Source: Bradyrhizobium sp. 21
Lineage (GTDB): Bacteria > Pseudomonadota > Alphaproteobacteria > Rhizobiales > Xanthobacteraceae
Assembly: GCF_023073335.1 (NCBI RefSeq)
Contig: NZ_JADPJG010000003.1
Span: forward strand, 409,789-473,788
DNA: 64,000 bases
Direction of reading: 5' to 3'
Part shown: in pieces, positions 35,537-44,354 of the stretch
Layout of the letters: each line of letters starts with the position of its first letter
Position numbering within the stretch: position 1 is the stretch's first letter
The notes under the pieces: generated by a model
Seen by the model: the letters and a program-made list of their open reading frames with translations, nothing else
The model's database searches: none
What the model was told of the DNA's origin: nothing
Program-made: the position numbers and the translations under genes

Positions 35537-36733
35537 ATGGCATCGTGCTCCCCCTTCCGAATCTGGCCCCTCTACGCAGTCAACTTCTTCATGGCCGACA
35601 TGCAGTCGGGCATCGGACCGTTCATCGGTGTGTTCCTGCAGGAGCGCGGCTGGGCGACCGGGCTGATCGGCACCGCGATGACGATCGGCAATGTCGCGGG
35701 CATGCTGGTCACGACCCCGATCGGCGGCTTCATCGACTCCAGCCGCAACAAGCGGCTGTGGGTCGTCATCCCCGGCATCTGCGTGGTCCTTGCCTCCGCG
35801 GTCATCCTGATCTCGCAAAACTTCTGGGCGGTGACGTTCTCGCAGGTCGCCCAATCGCTGGCGAGCGCCGCGATCGTGCCGGCGGTCACGGGCATCACGC
35901 TCGGCATCGCCAGGCAGAAGGGCTTTAATGCGCTGAACGGACGCAACCAGGCCTTCAACCATGCCGGCAACATGGTCGGCGCGGCGCTGTCGGGCTATCT
36001 CGGCTATAAGTTCGGCTACATCTCCGTGTTCGTGCTGGCAGCCGTCTTCGGCGCCATCGCGATCGCCTGCGTGTTGATGATCCCGGCCAAAGCGATCGAC
36101 GACCGCGCCGCGCGCGGCAGCAAGGAGGACGATCCCGACAGCGCACCGGACGCGCTCACGATCCTGATCAAGCACCGGGCGCTGCTCGTGCTGGCCCTCG
36201 CCCTCGCCTTGTTTCACCTCGGCAACGCCGCGATCGTTCCGCTCTACAGTCTTGCGGCGGTGGCCGAAGGCCAGGCCAACGGCCCGAGCTTCGTCGCGAC
36301 CACCGTGGTGATTGCACAAGGCGTCATGGTCATCACGTCGCTGATCGCGATGAAGGCCGCGAGCAAGCGCAACTACTGGCCGGTGATCCTCGTGTCCTTC
36401 ATGTTCCTGCCGATCCGCGGCGTGCTCGCCTTCTTCGTCACCGGATGGTGGGGCGTCGTGCCGATGCAGGTGCTTGACGGCATCGGTACCGGGCTCCAGA
36501 CGGTTGCCGTCCCCGGCATGGTCGCGCGCTCGCTCAACGGCACCGGCCGCATCAATCTCGGCCAGGGCGCCGTCATCACCGTGCAGGGCGTCGGCGCCAG
36601 CCTGAGTCCCGCACTCGGCGGCTGGATCGCGCAATGGATCGGCTATGGACCGACCTTCCTGCTGCTCGGCGGCTTCGGCCTCGCGTCCATGGCCCTGTGG
36701 TTCGCGTTCGGCGCGGCTGTAAAGAAGTATTGA
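35537..36733 (+). CDS. MFS transporter
   Basis: A 398-residue major facilitator with about 12 helices. The first helices read YAVNFFMADMQSGIGPFIGVFLQERGWATGLIGTAM, and the loop 2-3 motif is IGGFIDSSRNKRLWVV, an atypical GxxxDrxgRR. Overall it resembles the drug/metabolite-efflux MFS group. The start is ATG 35537; the frame is open far upstream without start support. It is divergent from the rubredoxin-ribbon MBL gene. The substrate is unknown. Confidence 0.88.
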   Translation: MASCSPFRIWPLYAVNFFMADMQSGIGPFIGVFLQERGWATGLIGTAMTIGNVAGMLVTTPIGGFIDSSRNKRLWVVIPGICVVLASAVILISQNFWAVTFSQVAQSLASAAIVPAVTGITLGIARQKGFNALNGRNQAFNHAGNMVGAALSGYLGYKFGYISVFVLAAVFGAIAIACVLMIPAKAIDDRAARGSKEDDPDSAPDALTILIKHRALLVLALALALFHLGNAAIVPLYSLAAVAEGQANGPSFVATTVVIAQGVMVITSLIAMKAASKRNYWPVILVSFMFLPIRGVLAFFVTGWWGVVPMQVLDGIGTGLQTVAVPGMVARSLNGTGRINLGQGAVITVQGVGASLSPALGGWIAQWIGYGPTFLLLGGFGLASMALWFAFGAAVKKY

Positions 36734-36800
36734 GTCCCGCCCTCTCAGCCGTCACTACGATGTGGGCGAGTTGCGCGCTGCAGCTCTCGCCGAATTCCGC

Positions 36801-37808
36801 TCAACCAAACTCCACCACGATCTTGCCGAAATGGCCGCCCTGCTGCATCAACCGCAACGCGTTGGGCACGGCATCGAAGGCAAAACTGCGGTCGATCACC
36901 GGCTTCATGCCATTGCGACCGATCGCGGCCGTCATACCCTCGAACATACGGCGGCTGCCGACGGAGAGGCCGATGACGTGCAAATTCTTGGAGAACAGGC
37001 TCGGGATCGCGATCTGCTGCGAGAAGCCGGAGAGCACGCCAATCACCAGAATGGTACCGCCGACCCGCGCCGCCTCGAGTGACTGCGCAAACGTGTCCTT
37101 GCCGCCGACCTCGACGACGTGGTCAACGCCGCCGCCGGTCCACTCTGAAGCGGCCTTGCCCCACTCAGGAACCGAGCGATAGTTGATCGTGTGATCGGCC
37201 CCGAGCGCCTTGGCGCGTTCGAGCTTCTCATCGCTCGATGAGGTCACGATCACGCTCGCGCCGGCAAGTTTGGCAAATTGCAATGCGAAGATCGACACGC
37301 CGCCGGTGCCCTGCACCAGAACCGTGTCGCCGGGCTGCACCTTGGCCTCCTCGAACAGCGCGCGCCAGGCGGTAAGCCCGGCGCAGGGCAGCGTCGCCGC
37401 TTCCTGGAACGAGAGATGCGAGGGAATGTGGCCCACACCCGCCGCGTCGAGCAGCATGACTTCCTGCAACACACCTGGACGCGTGCCGCCGAGCGCATAG
37501 CGCCGGCTCGCGGCCGAGACCTTCCCATCGATCCACGACTGGAAGAACATCGGACAGACGCGATCGCCTACCGCGATGCGGACGACGCCATCACCCGCGG
37601 CGATCACCTCGCCGGCGCCATCGGAGAACGGGATCAGCGGCAATCTGCTGACGCCGCCCTTGCCCTGTACCGTGAGCAGATCGCGATAATTCAGCGATGC
37701 CGCCCGCATGCGCACCGCGACCTGCCCCGGACCGGGCTTGGGCTCGGGTAGATCCGCGAGCTCCATGCCCTCGATCGACCAGTCGCGCGCGATTTGCCAG
37801 ACTTTCAT
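36801..37808 (-). CDS. Zinc-free NAD(P)-dependent alcohol dehydrogenase/quinone oxidoreductase (MDR)
   Basis: A 335-residue MDR-family enzyme with GroES-like N-terminal domain (ASLNYRDLLTVQGKGG, LIPFSDGAGEVIAAGDGV) and Rossmann domain (VLVQGTGGVSIFALQFAKLAGA). The catalytic-zinc cysteine and histidine of classical ADHs are absent, as in quinone oxidoreductases. It should reduce or oxidise a carbonyl or enone with NAD(P)H. The gene starts 16 bases after the acyl-CoA ligase stop and is the second gene of that operon. Confidence 0.87.
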   Translation of the reverse strand: MKVWQIARDWSIEGMELADLPEPKPGPGQVAVRMRAASLNYRDLLTVQGKGGVSRLPLIPFSDGAGEVIAAGDGVVRIAVGDRVCPMFFQSWIDGKVSAASRRYALGGTRPGVLQEVMLLDAAGVGHIPSHLSFQEAATLPCAGLTAWRALFEEAKVQPGDTVLVQGTGGVSIFALQFAKLAGASVIVTSSSDEKLERAKALGADHTINYRSVPEWGKAASEWTGGGVDHVVEVGGKDTFAQSLEAARVGGTILVIGVLSGFSQQIAIPSLFSKNLHVIGLSVGSRRMFEGMTAAIGRNGMKPVIDRSFAFDAVPNALRLMQQGGHFGKIVVEFG

Positions 37809-37824
37809 GGTCAGGCGCTCCGCG

Positions 37825-39438
37825 TCAGGTCCCAAAATTCTTCTGGATCGCCTTGTCGAGCGTCTCGCTCCCGACGATGCGCTGGCGCAGCTCGCGCTTG
37901 AGCAGCTTGCCGCTCGGGTTCTTCGGCAGGGCATCGACGAAGATGACGCGCTTGGGCACCTTGAAATGCGCCATCTGGCCGGCGCAGTGCTTGATGACGG
38001 ATTCTTCGTCGAGCTTCTCGCCGCTCTTGACCACGACGATGGCGGTGACCGCCTCGATCCAGCGCGGATCGGGCAGGCCGACGACCGCGACCTCGGACAC
38101 CGCAGGAATGCGATAGACCATCTCCTCGACCTCGCGGCTCGCAACATTTTCGCCGCCGGTCTTGATCATGTCCTTGACCCGATCGACCACGGTGATGTGG
38201 CCCTCTTCGTCGACGGTAGCGAGATCGCCGGAGTGAAACCAGCCGCCGGAGAACGCCGCCGCCGTCTTGACGGGATCGTTGTAATAACCGGAGAGCAGAT
38301 GCGGTGAGCGGTGCACGATCTCGCCGACCTCGCCGACCCTGACATCCTCCATTGCGGTGCTGACCACCCGGGTCTCGACATTGAGCACGGGCTTGCCGGC
38401 CGAGCCGGCCTTGCGCAACTGGTCCGCAGGACCCAGCACCGTTGCCAGTGGCGCGATCTCGGTCTGGCCGTAGAAGTTCCAGAACTTTACATTCGGCAAA
38501 CGGCGCTGAAGTTCGAGCAGCACCTCCACCGGCATGATCGAGGCGCCGTAATAGCCCTTCTGCAGCGTCGACAGGTCGGCCTTGTCGAAATACGGAGAAC
38601 GCAGCATCGCGATCCAGATCGTCGGCGGCGCGAAGAAAGACGTGATCTTGTGCGCCTGGATCAAGGACAGAATGTTGTCGGCGCTCGGCTTGCCCGTGAT
38701 CACGCCGGAGGCGCCGAGATAGATCTGCGGTCCCAGGAACACGTCGAGCTGGGCGCAGTGATAGAGCGGCAACGCGTGCAGGAACTTGTCGTCCGCGCTC
38801 ATGCCGCCGTCGATGATGCAACTGACATATTGCCACATCACGGCATCATGGGTCAGCATCGCGCCCTTGGGCAGGGACTCCGTGCCGCTGGTGTAGACGA
38901 TCTGCGCGAGATCGCGGCTGTCGACGGACGCCTCCAGGAACGAGCCGTCGGGGCTGAGGAGATCGTCGAAGGTGGTGAGGCCCGCAGGCGCCGTGGCGGG
39001 ATCCTCGCCCGGCAGCCAGATCATCTTCTCGACCGCGCAATCCCTGGCGCTGGCCGCGCGCGCGGGCTCGACGAAATCAGGACCGGCCGCAAGCAGCTTT
39101 GCGCCGGAGCTTTTCAGGATGAAATTGATCTCGTCCGGATTGAGCATGAAGTTGATCGGCACCAGCACCGCGCCGATCCGGGCCACCGCGAACCGGAGCG
39201 CCGCAAAGGCGTGCGAATTGCGCGAAAGCACGGCGAGGCGGTCGCCCTTCTTGACGCCGAGGCCGAGCAGACCGCGGCCGAGCCGGTTGCAGATCGCGTC
39301 CATCTCGGCAAACGTCCAGCTTGCATTGCCGCAGCTCACCGCGAGCCTGCCCGGGTCGCGGCCCGCCGAACGGCGCAGGAGGTCGCCGATGGAATGCTCG
39401 CGCGCCTTCGAGATGGTGGCTGTAAGATCGCTCGGCAT
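37825..39438 (-). CDS. AMP-dependent acyl-CoA synthetase
   Basis: A 537-residue ANL-superfamily ligase. The ATP loop is IVYTSGTESLPKGAMLTH (note GTESLPKG in place of GTTGxPKG), followed by FYGQTEIAPLATV, SGGWFHSGDLATVDEEGHI and the C-terminal KNPSGKLLKREL with the catalytic lysine. It activates a carboxylic acid as its CoA thioester; chain length or ring type cannot be read. I start it at ATG 39438 behind AGGGGA. It is divergent from an ABC binding-protein gene that may import its substrate. Confidence 0.9.
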   Translation of the reverse strand: MPSDLTATISKAREHSIGDLLRRSAGRDPGRLAVSCGNASWTFAEMDAICNRLGRGLLGLGVKKGDRLAVLSRNSHAFAALRFAVARIGAVLVPINFMLNPDEINFILKSSGAKLLAAGPDFVEPARAASARDCAVEKMIWLPGEDPATAPAGLTTFDDLLSPDGSFLEASVDSRDLAQIVYTSGTESLPKGAMLTHDAVMWQYVSCIIDGGMSADDKFLHALPLYHCAQLDVFLGPQIYLGASGVITGKPSADNILSLIQAHKITSFFAPPTIWIAMLRSPYFDKADLSTLQKGYYGASIMPVEVLLELQRRLPNVKFWNFYGQTEIAPLATVLGPADQLRKAGSAGKPVLNVETRVVSTAMEDVRVGEVGEIVHRSPHLLSGYYNDPVKTAAAFSGGWFHSGDLATVDEEGHITVVDRVKDMIKTGGENVASREVEEMVYRIPAVSEVAVVGLPDPRWIEAVTAIVVVKSGEKLDEESVIKHCAGQMAHFKVPKRVIFVDALPKNPSGKLLKRELRQRIVGSETLDKAIQKNFGT

Positions 39439-39586
39439 TTCCATTCCCCTGAACTCGCAGCTTGCGTGAGTGCCGGCCTCGACGATCATGAGGTCTTCAT
39501 CGACGCGCTTTCTAGGTTTGCGCGAAGCGTAGTCGGCGCTGTTGGCCGCGTCAAATTGGCTGCGCGATAACGCCATGACGCAAGAA

Positions 39587-39615
39587 TTGACCCGTTGCCG
39601 GGGCAAATTTAGGCT
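39587..39615 (+). promoter_or_regulatory. Candidate sigma-70 promoter of the ABC binding-protein gene
   Basis: TTGACC at 39587-39592 and TAGGCT at 39610-39615 are 17 bases apart, about 36 bases upstream of ATG 39651. They are close to consensus for the housekeeping sigma factor. No inverted repeat is evident. Confidence 0.45.
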
Positions 39616-39650
39616 CGTGCACCAACTATAAAAAAATCGGGGGAAATGCC

Positions 39651-40856
39651 ATGTATCGGATCGCGCACGCCGCTTTCGCGGCCGGGCTGCTGTCTGCGTC
39701 CGTCATCAATCCCACCTCCGCCCAGCAGGCGCCGCTCAAGATCGGCGTGCTCTCCGATTTCTCCTCGGTCTATTCCGACATCGGCGGCCAGGGGAACGTC
39801 GAGGCCACCAAGATGGCGATCGAGGATTTTGGCGGGCAGATGTTCGGCAAGCCGATCGACATGGTCTCGGCCGACGTGCTGAACAAGCCCGACGTCGCCT
39901 CCACCATCGCGCGAAAGTGGTGGGAGACCGAAGGCGTCGACATGATCATCGACCTGCCGACATCGGCCACCGCGCTCGCGGTGATGGAGCTGTCGAAGCA
40001 GTACGAGAAGATCATGATCGTGACGGACGCGGCCAGCTCCGACATTACCGGAAAGTCCTGCTCGCCCTACACTGCGCACTGGACGTACGACACCTATTCC
40101 AACGCACACACGGTCGGCAGCGCCATCGTCAAGAACGGCGGCGACAGCTGGTTTTTCCTCACCGCGGATTATGTGTTCGGCCACTCCATCGAGCGCGACA
40201 CCGGCGATGTCGTGAGGGCTGCCGGCGGCAAGGTGCTCGGCAGCGTCAAGCATCCGCTCAATACGGCCGATTTCTCGTCCTTCCTGCTTCAGGCCCAGGC
40301 CTCCAAGGCCAAGATCATCGGGCTGGCGAACGGCGGCGGCGACACCATCAATGCGATCAAGCAGGCCGGCGAGTTCGGCGTCGTCGCCGGCGGCCAGAAC
40401 CTGGCTGCGATCGTGATGTTCATCTCCGACGTGCACAGCCTCGGGCTGAAGCTCGCACAGGGCCTGATCATCACCGAGGCCTATTACTGGGACCTCAACG
40501 ACAAGACCCGCGCCTTCGGCAAGCGTTTTCAGGAGCGTGTCAAACGCATGCCGACGATGAACCAGGCCGCGACCTACAGCGCGACGCTGCATTACCTGAA
40601 GGCGGTGCAGGCCACCGGCACAAGGGACACGAAGACGGTGATGGCCAAAATGCGCGAGCTGCCGGTGAAGGATGCCTTCACCGACAATGGCACACTCCGC
40701 GAGGACGGCCGCATGGTGCACAGCATGTACCTGTTCCAGGTGAAGAAGCCGGAGGAATCGAAGGGGCCGTGGGATTACTACAAGTTGCTGGCCGAGGTGG
40801 CCGCCGACCAGGCGTTTCGGCCGCTGAAGGATGGCGGCTGTCCGTTGGTGAAGTGA
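39651..40856 (+). CDS. ABC transporter substrate-binding protein, branched-chain type
   Basis: A 401-residue periplasmic binding protein with signal peptide (IAHAAFAAGLLSASVINPTSA, cleavage before QQAP). The mature domain begins LKIGVLSDFSSVYSDIGGQG and contains DVLNKPDVASTIARKWWETEGVDMI and GKSCSPYTAHWTYDTYSNAH. This subgroup often accompanies aromatic-acid catabolic genes. No permease or ATPase is adjacent, so it is an orphan that must share a membrane module. It is divergent from the acyl-CoA ligase operon and ends in a strong terminator. Confidence 0.92.
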   Translation: MYRIAHAAFAAGLLSASVINPTSAQQAPLKIGVLSDFSSVYSDIGGQGNVEATKMAIEDFGGQMFGKPIDMVSADVLNKPDVASTIARKWWETEGVDMIIDLPTSATALAVMELSKQYEKIMIVTDAASSDITGKSCSPYTAHWTYDTYSNAHTVGSAIVKNGGDSWFFLTADYVFGHSIERDTGDVVRAAGGKVLGSVKHPLNTADFSSFLLQAQASKAKIIGLANGGGDTINAIKQAGEFGVVAGGQNLAAIVMFISDVHSLGLKLAQGLIITEAYYWDLNDKTRAFGKRFQERVKRMPTMNQAATYSATLHYLKAVQATGTRDTKTVMAKMRELPVKDAFTDNGTLREDGRMVHSMYLFQVKKPEESKGPWDYYKLLAEVAADQAFRPLKDGGCPLVK

Positions 40857-40953
40857 GGCTCGACGAGGAGTGCCGGGCGGTAACCTTCCGGTACCCCGGA
40901 ATGATACGGAGTTCCATGTTCGGAACCTGATAACCTTACGGCCTGTAGGTATG

Positions 40954-40990
40954 AGCCGCGCGCGCCCGACATGCGCGCGCGGCTTTGTTT
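40954..40990 (+). terminator. Rho-independent terminator of the ABC binding-protein gene
   Basis: AGCCGCGCGCGC (40954-40965) pairs perfectly with GCGCGCGCGGCT (40973-40984) across a 7-base loop, followed by TTGTTT. It lies about 100 bases after the stop codon, just before the vWA gene. Confidence 0.85.
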
Positions 40991-41012
40991 CATACCGATG
41001 TGAGTTTGTCCG

Positions 41013-42263
41013 TTGCGTATCAGAGCTCTTCGCACCTTCGGCCGCGACAATCGCGCCAACATCGCCGTCATCTTCGCGTTGGCGCTCGTTCCGATTCTCG
41101 GATTCGTCGGCGTCGCGATCGACTACACCATCGCCAACAAGCAGCGCACCAAGCTCCAGCAGGCGCTGGACCTCGCGCTGCTCGCCGGCGCGGCTGCGGG
41201 CAAGCAGTCGCTCGATTCCGGCGCCAGCCAGAGCACGGCAATCAGCGCGGCAAATGCCGCGGCCAGCAACATGTTCACGGGCAACACATCGGGCATCATC
41301 TCCCAGCTCGTCACGAACTTCACCGTGAACGGACTGACGCTGTCGGGAACCGGCAATGCCAGCACGAGCGTCACCACGAACTTCCTCGGACTGATGGGAC
41401 ACCCGAACCTGCAGATGTCGGTGGCGTCGAACACCGCGTCCTCGACGCAGCCCTATCAGAGCGTCTATCTCCTGGTCGACATCTCCTCGTCGATGCTGCT
41501 GCCTTCCACGCAGGCCGGCATCACGCAGATGGTCAATGGCACCGGCTGCGCGCTCGCCTGCCATGACCAGACCAACGGCACGGACTCCTATAGCTGGGCC
41601 CTGAACAGGGGCATCCAGCTGCGCTACCAGGTCGTGAACCAGGGCGTGCAGAACCTGCTGACCTATCTGAACAGCAAGACGACCTTCAAGAACTATGTGC
41701 GGGTCGGCCTTTGGTCATTCGACAGCTCGCTGACCCAGATGTCGGCCCTGACCTCGAACTTCACCTCGGTCTCCTACAATTTTCCGGCACCGGGACTGGC
41801 GAGCAACGACTCAGCCGCCGCGACGCCGTTCGACAGCCTGATCAACAATTTCGTCTCGATCGTCGGCAACGGCGGCGACGGCAGTTCGCTCTCCAGTCCG
41901 CAAAAGCTGGTGATCGTGGCGACCGACGGCGTCAACGATCCGACGCGCGCCTGGACCAGCCAGACCTCGCTGCGCTCGCAGGTGAAGGTGTTCGACACGA
42001 GCTTCTGCACGACCCTCAAGAGCAAGGGGGTCACCGTCGCGATCCTCAACACGCCCTATTATCCGATGACCTGGGACTGGGGCTACAACGCGACGCTCGG
42101 CCAACCAGGCAGCCTCGGCGGGGCAACCCGCGTCGACGACATTCCGATCGCGCTGTCGGCCTGCGCCGGCAACTACTTCATCCGCAGCTCGGACCCGGCG
42201 GTCATCCAGACCGCGTTCACGACGCTGTTCGCCAAGGCCGCGCCCGTCCGCCTGACCAACTAG
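41013..42263 (+). CDS. TadG-like pilus-assembly protein with von Willebrand A domain
   Basis: A 416-residue protein. An N-terminal Tad/TadE-like segment (FGRDNRANIAVIFALALVPILGFVGVAIDYT) gives one membrane helix with a short cytoplasmic start, and a vWA domain begins near residue 150 with the MIDAS DISSSM and later IVATDGVND. It would sit outside the inner membrane, with a metal-dependent adhesion site. The only start is TTG 41013 since TGA lies four codons upstream. No other Tad genes are in the window, so it is an orphan member. Confidence 0.87.
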   Translation: MRIRALRTFGRDNRANIAVIFALALVPILGFVGVAIDYTIANKQRTKLQQALDLALLAGAAAGKQSLDSGASQSTAISAANAAASNMFTGNTSGIISQLVTNFTVNGLTLSGTGNASTSVTTNFLGLMGHPNLQMSVASNTASSTQPYQSVYLLVDISSSMLLPSTQAGITQMVNGTGCALACHDQTNGTDSYSWALNRGIQLRYQVVNQGVQNLLTYLNSKTTFKNYVRVGLWSFDSSLTQMSALTSNFTSVSYNFPAPGLASNDSAAATPFDSLINNFVSIVGNGGDGSSLSSPQKLVIVATDGVNDPTRAWTSQTSLRSQVKVFDTSFCTTLKSKGVTVAILNTPYYPMTWDWGYNATLGQPGSLGGATRVDDIPIALSACAGNYFIRSSDPAVIQTAFTTLFAKAAPVRLTN

Positions 42264-42306
42264 GCCGAGGGAGACCGCCGTCCCGCAGCCCGGGCCCGCC
42301 AACGGC

Positions 42307-42795
42307 TCAGAGCTTGTGCCCCTTCTGGCGCAGCGCCTCGACCAGGCGCTGCTTCAGTTCGTCGGCAGCCTTCAGGCTGACGTCCTGGCCGATCTGCACG
42401 CCTGCCTGCGCCAGCGCACCCGACTTCTCCAGAAACTTCATCCCGGCCGGCTCGGCATAGAAGGCCTCGATCCGTCGAAGCTCATCGATGGTGAAGCTTT
42501 GGGCATAGAGGGCGGCGACCTGGTCGATCATCGACGTCAGGGCCGGGGTGTAGATCTCGGAGCCGGGTGCCGTCATCGCGTCATAGTCGCGCTCGATCTC
42601 CGGCCTGTCCTGCGCGATCACGGGCCGGAGCTTGAGCAGGAGTTGCGGCAACAGCGCGCGATATTGATCCGCGATCTTCAAGGTGACCACGAGCTTGCGC
42701 GCCGCGCTCATCGCCTCCGGCGACGGCGCCTCTGCCGATGCACCACAGACGAGAAGCAGGAGCGCGCCGGCGATCGTCAACAAACGTCTGGACAT
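42307..42795 (-). CDS. DUF2059 secreted protein
   Basis: A 162-residue protein with an N-terminal signal peptide (LLTIAGALLLLVCGASA) and a DUF2059 core: QSFTIDELRRIEAFYAEPAGMKFLEKSGAL. The family is periplasmic, of unknown function. It starts at ATG 42795 and lies 32 bases downstream of opgC on the same strand, so it may be co-transcribed with it. Confidence 0.85.
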   Translation of the reverse strand: MSRRLLTIAGALLLLVCGASAEAPSPEAMSAARKLVVTLKIADQYRALLPQLLLKLRPVIAQDRPEIERDYDAMTAPGSEIYTPALTSMIDQVAALYAQSFTIDELRRIEAFYAEPAGMKFLEKSGALAQAGVQIGQDVSLKAADELKQRLVEALRQKGHKL

Positions 42796-42827
42796 GAACC
42801 TCTCCACGAGATGCAGGCTGGCGATGC

Positions 42828-44030
42828 TCAACGACCGGCAGTTGCCGCCGGCGCGCTCTCCAATGTGGTGTCGGCCTCCTCGACCTCCGTCACCTTCACG
42901 AACAGGTTCGGCACCCGCCCGGCCCGATTGAGCAGCCAAGCCGCGCCGATCATAATGGCGATGCCGACCGCGGAGACCGCGAGCTGCTCCCAGACGCCCT
43001 TGGTGTATTGCGTCAGGATCCAGTGCGCCGAGAACGACAGGAATACGCCGAGGCAGAAGATCGGCAGCGAATGCTGGCCGCAGAGGATGACGGGGCGCAG
43101 CCACGCCGTATGCAGCGCCCGCCATTTGCGCGAGACGAAATAAGTGACCCAGATCGCCAGCGCCAGGAAATGTGTGAAGCGCAGCATGTCGAGATCGGTC
43201 TTGTCGATCGGGTAGATCAGCTTGATCATCGATTTAGGGATCAGGGCCTCGAGCGCGGGGACGTGCCAAGTCATCACGATCAGGAGCGCGAAGACGAGCC
43301 AGACCGCGGCAATCCCCATGACCGCTTTCGACCACACCCAGGTCGCGACCTTGTCGATCTGGCCGATGCCGCACCAGGCTGCGAACACGAACATCAGCTG
43401 CCAGCAGAACGGGTTGAAGTACCAGGTCGTGCCGGGCGGATAGGAGGCGATGTTCCAGTCGAACCAGCGCGACAGCACATAGAGCACGACGGAGGCGGCG
43501 AGCGTCAGGTTCGGCCGGCGTACCAGGCACCAGACGATGAAGGGCGAGGCGAACACCAGCGTGATGTAGAGCGGCAGCACGTCGAGATTGACCGGCTTGT
43601 ATTTCAGCAGGATCGCCTGGCCGATCAGCTCGTCGGGATGCGACAGGAAGTTGAAGACGTTGAACTCGTGCTCGTACATCGGGTTGTCGAAGCGGCGCGC
43701 GGTGCGGGCGATCTGCGCCGTGAACAGCAGGAACAGCATGATATGGGCGACATACATCTCGGCGGCGCGCCGCCACAGCCGCTTCAGCGCGGCGAGAAAC
43801 CAGCCGCCGGCGACGATCGGCCCGTAGATCCAGCCGACCAGATAACCGGAGATGAAGACGAAGAACTCGGCGGCATCGCTGAAGCCGTAATTGCGCAAGG
43901 TCAGCCAGGCCACGACGTCATGCGGGATGTGATCGAGGAAGATCATCCACAGACCGATGCCGCGGAAGAGATCGAGCCGCAGGTCGCGCTCGACCGGCGC
44001 AAGCAGAGCTGACTGGTCCCGTGTGATCAT
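42828..44030 (-). CDS. opgC: OpgC family membrane protein (periplasmic glucan modification)
   Basis: A 400-residue protein with about ten helices belonging to the OpgC group of acyltransferases: LRLDLFRGIGLWMIFLDHIPHDVVAW, FFVFISGYLVGWIYG and the late GQHSLPIFCLGVFLSF. OpgC proteins add succinyl or similar groups to periplasmic (osmoregulated) glucans in rhizobia and related bacteria. ATG 44030 is chosen behind AGGCGGGG; the frame extends eight codons upstream. The substrate and acyl group are inferred from the family. Confidence 0.82.
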   Translation of the reverse strand: MITRDQSALLAPVERDLRLDLFRGIGLWMIFLDHIPHDVVAWLTLRNYGFSDAAEFFVFISGYLVGWIYGPIVAGGWFLAALKRLWRRAAEMYVAHIMLFLLFTAQIARTARRFDNPMYEHEFNVFNFLSHPDELIGQAILLKYKPVNLDVLPLYITLVFASPFIVWCLVRRPNLTLAASVVLYVLSRWFDWNIASYPPGTTWYFNPFCWQLMFVFAAWCGIGQIDKVATWVWSKAVMGIAAVWLVFALLIVMTWHVPALEALIPKSMIKLIYPIDKTDLDMLRFTHFLALAIWVTYFVSRKWRALHTAWLRPVILCGQHSLPIFCLGVFLSFSAHWILTQYTKGVWEQLAVSAVGIAIMIGAAWLLNRAGRVPNLFVKVTEVEEADTTLESAPAATAGR

Positions 44031-44354
44031 GACCCCGCCTCGTTCGGTGGGCATCGCGCCGTCGCGGCGCCGAAAAATCGGATGCTAAAAAGCTTAAATC
44101 AAAAGTAACCTGGCCCTGCGGCTAGGGCCAACGGTAGCCGACCTTGGTGTGCGCGCAAGGGACTTTGTCATCGGAGCGGACCGCAAGCGTGCCGTGCTCT
44201 GCGTTGCACAACGGCAGGTCCTTCAAAGAAGGACTTGCAAAAAGGGGTGAAAACAACCCCATGCACAGTAGCTAAGCCCTTGCTTCGCCAGCTGGATTTA
44301 TTTGACGCGTCGGGCAGATATCGGCCGCGGCGGCGGGTCGGACCGGGAGCACAG
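44031..44354. other. Gap of about 320 bases: opgC promoter and hairpins
   Basis: It holds the AT-rich region in front of opgC (44085-44110), a perfect hairpin TGGCCCT-GCGGCT-AGGGCCA (44111-44130), a GTCCTT-CAAAG-AAGGAC hairpin near 44219-44235 and the minus-strand terminator at 44239-44260. No gene is evident. Confidence 0.6.
44239..44260 (-). terminator. Rho-independent terminator of the cyclase-AAA-TPR gene
   Basis: On the minus strand GGGGT and ACCCC (44260-44256 and 44248-44244) form a 5-bp stem with a 7-base loop, followed by TTTTTG (44243-44239). It is 95 bases after the cyclase gene's stop. Confidence 0.65.
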